The notes below the pieces were generated by a model. It made no database searches. It saw only the letters and a list, made by a program, of their open reading frames with translations, and was not told where the DNA came from. From Cyclobacteriaceae bacterium (GTDB lineage Bacteria; Bacteroidota; Bacteroidia; Cytophagales; Cyclobacteriaceae), in NCBI GenBank assembly GCA_025455225.1, contig JALOMY010000201.1, positions 1 through 5,625 on the forward strand: a stretch of DNA of 5,625 nt, read 5' to 3'. Position 1 is the stretch's first letter. Every line of letters begins with the position of its first letter. This document shows positions 1 through 5,625 of this stretch, piece after piece. The translations under genes and the position numbers were made by a program.

Positions 1-380
1 CCGGCAAATATACCGGCAAGGAAGGAAGCCTTTAGGCTGGTAATAAAATGAAGGCTGAATACACCCAGGAAGGCAATGACTATTGCACCCAGGACCAACA
101 GGTTTTCCTGCCAGCCTTTTTTACGAAGATTGCCAAAGAACTGTTCACCGCTTGAAATACCGATGGCATAGATGAAGAGCACCAGCCCGATTTCATAAAT
201 AATGGAAGGCAATTTGATATCTGGCGAGAGTGAACCCAATGCCAGGCCGGCAAAGAGAATGGCCGCAATGCCGAGGTTAACGCCACCTATTTTAATTTTA
301 CCCAGGGGGGCACCAACGGCCAACACAACAAAAAGCAGCAGCAGGGACGATTCACTTAATAATTGAATAATAATCTGCAC
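1..380 (-). CDS. YidE/YbjL/AspT-type transporter, N-terminal part (runs off left edge)
   Basis: This is the first 126 codons of a multi-pass membrane transporter; the rest lies left of the window. The reading frame starts at GTG (378-380). An in-frame stop lies further upstream and no ATG lies between, so GTG is the best start, although no clear ribosome binding site is visible. The peptide has a hydrophobic stretch at about residues 12-26, a GKIKIGG loop, a second at 34-51, a third around IGLVLFIYAIGISSG (64-78), then a basic turn (RKKG, 86-89) and a fourth at 94-114. This order matches the duplicated membrane domain of the aspartate:alanine exchanger superfamily (TIGR01625-type), where a glycine-rich segment follows the third helix. 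Family members exchange or export amino acids or dicarboxylates, often with central TrkA-C domains; none of that region is visible, so the substrate is unknown. It is divergent from the acyltransferase gene. Confidence 0.8.
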   Translation of the reverse strand, partial: MQIIIQLLSESSLLLLFVVLAVGAPLGKIKIGGVNLGIAAILFAGLALGSLSPDIKLPSIIYEIGLVLFIYAIGISSGEQFFGNLRKKGWQENLLVLGAIVIAFLGVFSLHFITSLKASFLAGIFA

Positions 381-423
381 GGTCCGGTTGGTTATTCTTC
401 GTAAAATAGTGAATTCACGCGTT

Positions 424-439
424 CGACTTTATAAAGTCG
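424..439. promoter_or_regulatory. Perfect 16-bp palindrome in divergent intergenic region (candidate operator)
   Basis: The sequence CGACTTTATAAAGTCG is its own reverse complement with no loop. It lies in the 131-bp gap (381-511) between the divergent transporter and acyltransferase genes, 44 bp from the GTG and 73 bp from the ATG. A loopless perfect dyad with an AT-rich centre fits a dimeric regulator site better than a terminator, and there is no T-tract. The same gap holds TTTATTTG at 486-493, one mismatch from the Bacteroidota -7 consensus TAnnTTTG, but no convincing -33 element was found. The regulatory role is inferred only from symmetry and position. Confidence 0.35.
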
Positions 440-511
440 GCTTTCCAGGCTATAAAATCAGTCGTACCCAGGGTCTGAACTTACGTTTATTTGAATCAGA
501 ATTAAAAATCT

Positions 512-1729
512 ATGGAACCGACAACACTCTCAAGAAGACACGACCTCGATTGGTTGCGCATTATTGCCATTCTGATTCTTTTATTTTTTCACACCGGTAT
601 GTGGTTTAACCCATGGGACTGGCATGTGAAGAACAATGAACTCAGCGGAAGCTTTCGGTACTGGATGATCTGGCTTCACTTCTGGCGCATGCCACTCCTG
701 TTATTTATTTCCGGAGCCGGAACCTACATTGCATTAGGTAAACGTACGATCAGGCAATATGCCGGTGAGCGCTTCAGACGGTTATTCATCCCCCTTGTGT
801 TTGGAGTGTTTGTAATTGTGCCGCCCCAGATTTATTACGAACACATAAAGGAATATAATGGGTACTGGGACTTCTATAAGACTGTATTCAATTTTGTTCC
901 GTATCCGGAGGGAAGTTTCAGCTGGCACCACTTGTGGTTTATTGTTTACCTGTTATTGTATTCACTTGTTCTTATTCCCTTCTTCAAATTCATCCGGTCT
1001 GACCGGTCAGCAAACTTTAAGACAAAAATAAGCCGGTGGTTGTCGAGCCCGGCAGGCATGCTGTTGATACCGTCTTTGTTGATCATCCTGACCCAAGCCA
1101 TACTTCGACCTTATTTCCCGGATGAAAAGCATGATCTGACCGATCTTGCCTTTATGATCTTCTACATGTGTTTCTTTTTCTTCGGTGTGCTGTTTTATTC
1201 GGATAAATCCTTATGGATGAGAATCGGTGAAAACCGGAAACATCTTCTCGTTGCATCCCTGTTCAGCCTTGTGCCTTTTTATTTATTCTATTTTCATTTT
1301 CGCGAGATCATTCATTTTCCCTGGAATGAAGACACCATTGAAACTCTCTTTGACATTTCGGGCATGTTTATGAGTTGGTTCACGGTAATAACCGTAATAG
1401 CCTACGGACAACATTATTTAAATAAACCGCATCCGTGGGTTAGTAAACTCAATGAAGGGCTATATCCTTTTTATATTCTTCACCAAACGGTGATCATCGC
1501 TATTGGCTACTATATCTGTCAGCTGGATTGGAGCATTGCCGCTAAATTCTGGTCGATTGCCATACTTACCCTGGTAAGTTGCGTGGGATTTTATTTACTC
1601 CTGATCCGTCCGTTTAATATGATGCGCATTTTATTCGGAATGAAGCCCAATAAAAAAAAGGACCTTCAATCCCAGCCAGCCGGGAGCCGCGAGTTTAAAT
1701 ACCCGGGGGTTCATTACAGTGAAACCTGA
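512..1729 (+). CDS. Acyltransferase 3 family membrane protein (OpgC/MdoC-like)
   Basis: A 405-residue integral membrane protein of the acyltransferase-3 superfamily, whose members move acyl groups (acetyl, succinyl or others) onto envelope glycans, lipids or exported small molecules. Family hallmarks are visible: the N-terminal RRHDLDWLR segment and the R-x10-H motif (R16 to H27, in FFHTGM), a FISGAG turn after the second helix, the basic RFRRLFIPL entry to the next helix, SWHHLWF (137-143) and a late EGLYPFYILHQ helix containing H324. About ten hydrophobic segments fill the length, and the final 30 or so residues are a polar, probably cytosolic tail. Length is normal for a stand-alone member with no SGNH domain. 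The start is well supported because an in-frame TAA sits at 503-505, just before the ATG, although there is no clear Shine-Dalgarno. It is the first gene of a likely four-gene unit. OpgC-like glucan modification is one possibility; the acceptor cannot be read from sequence. Confidence 0.87.
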   Translation: MEPTTLSRRHDLDWLRIIAILILLFFHTGMWFNPWDWHVKNNELSGSFRYWMIWLHFWRMPLLLFISGAGTYIALGKRTIRQYAGERFRRLFIPLVFGVFVIVPPQIYYEHIKEYNGYWDFYKTVFNFVPYPEGSFSWHHLWFIVYLLLYSLVLIPFFKFIRSDRSANFKTKISRWLSSPAGMLLIPSLLIILTQAILRPYFPDEKHDLTDLAFMIFYMCFFFFGVLFYSDKSLWMRIGENRKHLLVASLFSLVPFYLFYFHFREIIHFPWNEDTIETLFDISGMFMSWFTVITVIAYGQHYLNKPHPWVSKLNEGLYPFYILHQTVIIAIGYYICQLDWSIAAKFWSIAILTLVSCVGFYLLLIRPFNMMRILFGMKPNKKKDLQSQPAGSREFKYPGVHYSET

Positions 1730-1762
1730 AATTGCATACCTTCGGAACGAGAAATCATCATC

Positions 1763-2989
1763 ATGAAACGTTCAGTATTAATCAGTATCCTGGCAATTTC
1801 TCTGTTCAGTTGTTCAAAGAAGGATAATGAACCAATTGTCTGGAAAAGCATTGAAAAGGATTTGCAGACCCGCTTGATTATGGCGCAGGATGGTGACGTG
1901 ATTGAACTACCCGAAGGGAATTTCATGTTTACCCGAACCCTGACCATGGACGGTAAATCGAACATTACCATCCGGGGAAAGGGAATGGACAAAACCATTT
2001 TCTCTTGGAAGAACCAGGCCGAAGGAGCACAGGGCATTCAGATCAGCAATGGGAAGAATATTGTGCTCGAAGATTTTTCTGTAGAAGATGCAAAAGGCGA
2101 TAACCTGAAAGTAAACGACACCAACGGTATTGTTCTGCGCAGAATACGATCGGTGTGGGCAGATGGCCCAAAAACTGAAAATGGTGCCTATGCCTTGTAC
2201 CCCGTATTGTGCAAAAATGTACTGATGGAAGAATGCATTGCCATGGGATCATCCGATGCGGGCATTTATGTGGGTCAGTCGGATTCAGTGGTTATCCGAA
2301 ATAACAAAGCGTATTGGAATGTGGCCGGTATCGAATCTGAAAATTCGAAGTGGGTTGAGATCTATGGCAATGAAGCGTATGAAAACACCGGAGGCATACT
2401 TGTATTTGATTTGCCCGGATTAACAACGTATGGCCATTCTACGAAAGTGTACCGCAACACCATTCGAAGCAACAACCACGATAATTTCGCGCAGAAAGGA
2501 AACATAGTAGCCAGCATCCCTCCGGGGTCCGGTATGATGATCCTGGCAACTCATGACATTGAGATTTATGATAATTATTTCCAGGACAACCGATCAGCAG
2601 GGTTGTCGGTGGTCAGTTATGAATTAGTGGCTGCCATGAATGAAGGAGAACAGGAACAGGCGAATTCCATTGGCGGTGTACAAACAATCGATAACCGGTA
2701 TAAGGACGATCCGTTGTACAATCCTTTTCCGTACAACGTAAGCATTCACAGCAACCGGTTTTCGAACAAGCATTGGTTCCCCACCATGCAAAGCGACATC
2801 GGCAAGTTGTTGATCATGAAATCCATGTTCAATCCGCCCGATATCCTGTTTGATGGTATTGCAGATCCAAACCGGGCCGAACGCAAAATTTGCATTGGTG
2901 ATAACGGAGAGATCACCTTCATCAACCTTGATGCCGCCAACGACTTCGAGGAATTATCGAAAGATGTGACACTGTTTAATTGTAAGTAA
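1763..2989 (+). CDS. Parallel beta-helix repeat lipoprotein (TIGR03805-like)
   Basis: A 408-residue exported lipoprotein with a right-handed parallel beta-helix fold. The N-terminus is a type II signal peptide: basic MKR, a hydrophobic core and the lipobox LFSC, giving C17 as the lipidated cysteine, which also supports this ATG. After it comes SKKDNE, a charged stretch only loosely like Bacteroidota surface-export signals. From about residue 45 to 285 there are repeated short turns of the form N-x-I/V-x-I/V-x-x-N typical of beta-helices. Strongly family-like segments are SSDAGIYVGQS (163-173), NVAGIESENS shortly after, NTGGILVFDLPG (208-219) and the NFAQKGNIV/PPGSG region near 240-258. This fits TIGR03805, a family found next to or fused with the TIGR03806 diheme cytochrome encoded 15 bp downstream. 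The fold resembles pectin- and alginate-processing enzymes, but I see no established catalytic signature and assign no reaction. A 33-bp gap separates it from the acyltransferase gene. Confidence 0.88.
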   Translation: MKRSVLISILAISLFSCSKKDNEPIVWKSIEKDLQTRLIMAQDGDVIELPEGNFMFTRTLTMDGKSNITIRGKGMDKTIFSWKNQAEGAQGIQISNGKNIVLEDFSVEDAKGDNLKVNDTNGIVLRRIRSVWADGPKTENGAYALYPVLCKNVLMEECIAMGSSDAGIYVGQSDSVVIRNNKAYWNVAGIESENSKWVEIYGNEAYENTGGILVFDLPGLTTYGHSTKVYRNTIRSNNHDNFAQKGNIVASIPPGSGMMILATHDIEIYDNYFQDNRSAGLSVVSYELVAAMNEGEQEQANSIGGVQTIDNRYKDDPLYNPFPYNVSIHSNRFSNKHWFPTMQSDIGKLLIMKSMFNPPDILFDGIADPNRAERKICIGDNGEITFINLDAANDFEELSKDVTLFNCK

Positions 2990-3004
2990 AGAGACCAGAA
3001 AGGT

Positions 3005-4072
3005 ATGAAGCAGGCTTTAATACTTGGTTTGGCCGTCTGGATATGGATGGGATGTGAAACTAAAAAGCCGGTGTTGGTAGTGGTGGAAGAAGAATCGATG
3101 GGCACAGAACTGTCTTCACTGGGCAATACCACACTTTCCAGTTATGGTTTTTTTAAAGGGGATTTGAAAAACCTGGAACCTTCAGAAGGGGTGGTGCATT
3201 ATGAGCTCAATTCACCGTTATTTACAGACTATGCGTTTAAAAAACGTTTCATTAAGTTTCCTCCGGGTACTCAGGCCGGCTATCATGAAAGTGATATTTT
3301 GAACTTTCCGGAAGGAACTGTACTGATCAAGAATTTCTATTACCCGGCTGATTTTCGGAAACCGAACGACAGCATTCGGATTCTGGAAACACGGTTGCTC
3401 GTGCTGGATAACGGTACCTGGAAAGCATTGCCTTATATCTGGAATGACGAACAGACCGAGGCTTTCCTGGATGTGGCCGGACGGAGCATTGATGTACGGT
3501 GGACGCATTATGATGGATCGCAGAAGCATGTCCTGTATTCGGTGCCCAACCTGAATCAATGCAAGGGTTGTCATTTGCGGGGCGATCAGGTTATGCCAAT
3601 TGGTCCATCGGCCCGTCAGTTAAACGGTTCAATTAATGGTCATTCAGAAAATCAACTGGTGCAACTGGCACAAGGCGGATGGTTAACCGGATTGCCCCCA
3701 ATAGAAAAGGTTGCACGACTTGCGTCCTATGAAAATGTAAATGAATCACTCGATTCGCGAGCACGAGCATGGCTTGAAATAAACTGCGCCCATTGTCACC
3801 GGCCCGATGGCCCCGCCAAAACCAGTGGCCTGCATTTGCTTGCCGATACAAAGAATCCGTATGAATTAGGAGTTGGCAAAGCCCCAGTTGCTGCCGGACG
3901 CGGTTCAGGCGGACGCAATTTTGATATTGTTCCCGGCAATCCCGATGCATCGATTTTGTATTACCGCATCAATTCCGATGATCCGGGCGTGATGATGCCC
4001 GAACTGGGTAAGAAATTAATTCATACAGAAGGCATAGACTTAATTCGGGAGTGGATCAGTTCCATGAAGTAA
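3005..4072 (+). CDS. Diheme c-type cytochrome lipoprotein (TIGR03806/SO2930 family)
   Basis: A 355-residue exported lipoprotein carrying two covalent c-type haems. The signal peptide ends in the lipobox WMGC, making C17 the lipid anchor, and supports the chosen ATG; AGAAAGG lies just upstream, unusually close for a ribosome binding site. Residues of about 40-180 form a haem-free region beginning LSSYGFF and including YELNSPLFTDY and YIWNDEQTEAFL, characteristic of this family. Haem motifs are CKGCH (186-190) and CAHCH (261-265). M197, in VMPIGP, and M330 or M331, in VMMPELG, are candidate distal ligands. The second haem plus the C-terminal helix IDLIREWISS resembles a small cytochrome c domain. 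The family normally pairs with the beta-helix protein encoded immediately upstream, and some genomes fuse the two. It probably sits in the periplasm or outer envelope and passes electrons, but the donor, acceptor and any substrate are unknown. The N-terminal region could hold an unrecognised catalytic or binding site. Confidence 0.9.
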   Translation: MKQALILGLAVWIWMGCETKKPVLVVVEEESMGTELSSLGNTTLSSYGFFKGDLKNLEPSEGVVHYELNSPLFTDYAFKKRFIKFPPGTQAGYHESDILNFPEGTVLIKNFYYPADFRKPNDSIRILETRLLVLDNGTWKALPYIWNDEQTEAFLDVAGRSIDVRWTHYDGSQKHVLYSVPNLNQCKGCHLRGDQVMPIGPSARQLNGSINGHSENQLVQLAQGGWLTGLPPIEKVARLASYENVNESLDSRARAWLEINCAHCHRPDGPAKTSGLHLLADTKNPYELGVGKAPVAAGRGSGGRNFDIVPGNPDASILYYRINSDDPGVMMPELGKKLIHTEGIDLIREWISSMK

Positions 4073-4081
4073 TCCCGCACC

Positions 4082-4504
4082 ATGGAAACGTTGATGCTTG
4101 ACAATCCTAAAGAAACTCCAACCGATCAGGTAATTGTTAAAGCGTTGAAGCGAAGCTTCCCTGCATATCGTTCATTTATTGATCAGATTACGGGTGAACC
4201 ATACAGACTTGTGCCTGAGTGGAGATATTACAATGACGGTAAGTCCTGGCTATGTAAAATATCCTGCAATAAGAAAACGGTATGTTGGTTATCCGTCTGG
4301 GGGGCATTCTTTAAAATCAGCTTTTATTTTACGGAAAAAACAGCCAAAGGAATAAACTTACTGAACATCAGTGATACGATTAAGAAAGAATTTAAGAATA
4401 GTAAGCCGATTGGAAAGTTGATTCCGTTAGTGATCCACGTTAAATACAAGAATCAATTAAACGATGTGTTAGCGCTTATTCAGTATAAGCTGGAGACAAA
4501 GTAG
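4082..4504 (+). CDS. DUF3788-like small cytosolic protein
   Basis: A soluble protein of 140 residues with no signal peptide or membrane segment. Its plan fits the DUF3788 family: an N-terminal segment (LDNPKETPTDQVI) with a following helix, a conserved PEWRYYNDGKSW block (45-56), an alternating-strand core (VCWLSVWGAFFKISFYF) and a late helix-strand-helix ending near IQYKLETK. The family has no assigned function, so none is given. The ATG lies 9 bp after the cytochrome stop, suggesting co-transcription. A second in-frame ATG at 4094 (M5) is preceded by GGAAA at a workable distance and may be the true start. By hand count its GC is near 38%, against about half for the second half of the cytochrome gene, and codons are AT-ending and rich in AAA and AAG lysines. 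It may be a later arrival to the operon. The family call rests on motif resemblance. Confidence 0.72.
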   Translation: METLMLDNPKETPTDQVIVKALKRSFPAYRSFIDQITGEPYRLVPEWRYYNDGKSWLCKISCNKKTVCWLSVWGAFFKISFYFTEKTAKGINLLNISDTIKKEFKNSKPIGKLIPLVIHVKYKNQLNDVLALIQYKLETK

Positions 4505-4557
4505 GTGTCAACCACATTAAGGAGTTCAATCAAAAATGAATTAAGCATTATTTGTTG
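4505..4557. other. Convergent intergenic gap, no clear terminator
   Basis: This 53-bp stretch separates the stop of the DUF3788-like gene from the stop of the arabinofuranosidase on the other strand. Transcription from both sides should end here or nearby. The best dyad is AATG...CATT at about 4535-4549, only four pairs and AT-only apart from the closing G-C, so I do not call a rho-independent terminator. Confidence 0.4.
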
Positions 4558-5625
4558 TTACCGGATCTCAAGCACCACAACACTGAAAGGAGGAAGTTTA
4601 ACTGAAATCATGTTGTCCTTCAATCGCGCATCGGAAAACGACCGCGGCTGGATTTTATTCGGTTGATCGAACGAATTGAAATCCTGAAGACGGGCCGAAG
4701 TAAGGATACGGCCTGTGATGGAAGTAAATTTTTTACCATGAAGATCAATTGAAATTTCCTGAGTATTCCTTGAATCAATATTCACCAATGAAAGATGAAC
4801 ATGTCCTTCTGTGTCAGCCGAGGCCGAAGCAGAAACCGCTGGTAATTTGTCACCATCCAAAATGTAGTCGGACGATTTAAAGGTAACCGGCAACAAGGTT
4901 CCTTCCTGGTGCACATTATACATTTCCATCACATGGTAGGTGGGCGTAAGAATCATTTTTTCTTCGTCTGTAAGAATGACTGCCTGCAGCACGTTAATGG
5001 TCTGGGCGAGGTTGGCCATTTTCACCCGGTCGGCATGATTGTTAAAGATGTTGAGCGTCATGCCGGCAATCATGGCATCGCGCATGGTGTTCTGCTGAAA
5101 GAGAAATCCGGGATTGGTGCCGGGTTCAACATCATACCATCCACCCCATTCATCTACCACAAGCGCGACTTTCTTTTGCGGATCGTATTTATCCATGATG
5201 GTGGAATGCCTTGTTACGAGTTCTTCCATTTTCCAGGCACGCTGCAGGGTAGTGAAGTATTCCTTTTCCGAAAATGCGGTAGCCGAACCTTTCTTATTCC
5301 AGTCGATTACTGAGTAATGATGCAGGGCAACACCCTGCAACATCCAGTGCGGTATGTCGCGCATCAGCACTTCAGTCCAGTGGTAGTCACCGGAGTTAGC
5401 ACCAGATGCAATTTTGAATAGCTTTCCGCTCATGAAGGTTGTGTACTGCCGGTAAATATTGGCATAGTATTCGGCTGTCATATTTCCCCCGCAGCCCCAG
5501 GCTTCATTGCCCACACCCCAGTACGTAACATTCCAGGGTTTTTCCCGCCCGTTGGCTTTGCGCCAGTCCGACATCGGGCTGACACCGTCAAAGTTTACAT
5601 ACTGAACCCAGTCGGCTACTTCCTG
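4558..5625 (-). CDS. GH51 alpha-L-arabinofuranosidase, catalytic and C-terminal part (runs off right edge)
   Basis: The visible 355 residues are the C-terminal part of a glycoside hydrolase family 51 enzyme, a retaining alpha-L-arabinofuranosidase that removes arabinofuranosyl side groups from arabinan, arabinoxylan or similar plant polymers. The reading frame is open to the window edge, beginning QEVADWVQYVNFDG, so the ATG at 5574 is internal and the true start lies outside. The acid/base glutamate is in WGVGNEAWG (codon 5503-5505) and the nucleophile in VVDEWGGWYD (codon 5149-5151). They are 118 residues apart, close to the spacing in characterised GH51 enzymes. Between them lies the LHHYS segment of the barrel; after the nucleophile come NIFNNHADRVKMANLAQ and a C-terminal beta-sandwich ending VVVLEIR. 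The catalytic part looks intact. It converges on the DUF3788-like gene and is probably unrelated to that operon; whether it belongs to a polysaccharide utilisation locus depends on sequence to the right. Confidence 0.93.
   Translation of the reverse strand, partial: QEVADWVQYVNFDGVSPMSDWRKANGREKPWNVTYWGVGNEAWGCGGNMTAEYYANIYRQYTTFMSGKLFKIASGANSGDYHWTEVLMRDIPHWMLQGVALHHYSVIDWNKKGSATAFSEKEYFTTLQRAWKMEELVTRHSTIMDKYDPQKKVALVVDEWGGWYDVEPGTNPGFLFQQNTMRDAMIAGMTLNIFNNHADRVKMANLAQTINVLQAVILTDEEKMILTPTYHVMEMYNVHQEGTLLPVTFKSSDYILDGDKLPAVSASASADTEGHVHLSLVNIDSRNTQEISIDLHGKKFTSITGRILTSARLQDFNSFDQPNKIQPRSFSDARLKDNMISVKLPPFSVVVLEIR

Noticed and set aside
388..609. 73-codon plus-strand reading frame spanning the divergent gap and the start of the acyltransferase gene
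   Set aside because: It overlaps a well-supported gene in another frame, has no recognisable protein features, and covers the palindrome and the likely promoter region.
1714..2037. 107-codon minus-strand reading frame at the acyltransferase/beta-helix junction
   Set aside because: It is antisense to the signal peptide and first turns of the beta-helix lipoprotein; composition is unstructured and no family resemblance is seen.
1763..2989. Assignment as a pectate lyase or alginate lyase
   Set aside because: The beta-helix fold is shared with those enzymes, but no catalytic signature was recognisable and the sequence fits the uncharacterised TIGR03805 pattern better.
2746..3132. 128-codon minus-strand reading frame across the beta-helix/cytochrome junction
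   Set aside because: It lies antisense to two convincing coding regions and shows no domain or signal of its own.
4505..4557. Possible bidirectional terminator between the convergent genes
   Set aside because: The best stem has only four pairs, with no GC-rich stem and no adjoining T-tract on either strand.
4909..5313. 134-codon plus-strand reading frame, histidine-rich
   Set aside because: It is the antisense shadow of the GH51 catalytic domain, including the nucleophile codon; the histidines come from reverse-complemented ATG and GTG codons.
5503..5574. Taking the ATG at 5574 as the start of the arabinofuranosidase
   Set aside because: The frame is open upstream to the window edge and encodes family-typical sequence (VQYVNFDG) before it, and the acid/base glutamate would fall only 24 residues from the N-terminus, impossible for a GH51 barrel.

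Overview
The window looks like a chromosomal segment from a Bacteroidota bacterium, probably an environmental Cytophagales- or Chitinophagales-like lineage. The evidence is the gene content (lipoprotein beta-helix plus diheme cytochrome pair, DUF3788-type protein, GH51 arabinofuranosidase), the weak or absent Shine-Dalgarno sequences, moderate GC, and two lipoproteins with short type II signal peptides. The genus cannot be fixed from this sequence alone. Six protein-coding genes cover nearly all of it. No RNA gene, mobile element or CRISPR array was seen.

Layout. Bases 1-380 (minus strand) hold the N-terminal third or less of a YidE/YbjL/AspT-type membrane transporter that runs off the left edge. 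A divergent intergenic region (381-511) contains a perfect 16-bp palindrome. Four plus-strand genes then follow with short gaps of 33, 15 and 9 bp and probably form one transcription unit: an acyltransferase-3 membrane protein (512-1729), a parallel beta-helix lipoprotein of the TIGR03805 type (1763-2989), a diheme c-type cytochrome lipoprotein of the TIGR03806/SO2930 type (3005-4072) and a small DUF3788-like protein (4082-4504). After a 53-bp convergent gap, the minus strand carries the catalytic and C-terminal part of a GH51 alpha-L-arabinofuranosidase (4558-5625), whose N-terminus lies beyond the right edge.

How the genes may work together. The beta-helix lipoprotein and the diheme cytochrome belong to two families known to occur side by side, or fused, in diverse bacteria; to my knowledge the function of the pair is undescribed. 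Both are predicted to be exported and lipid-anchored, so this is an envelope module that couples a carbohydrate-processing-like fold to a redox carrier. The upstream membrane acyltransferase could modify an envelope glycan or lipid in the same compartment, but that link is inferred only from gene order. The DUF3788-like gene is AT-richer than its neighbours and lacks an export signal, so it may be a passenger. The transporter and arabinofuranosidase are on the opposite strand and are probably separate transcription units.
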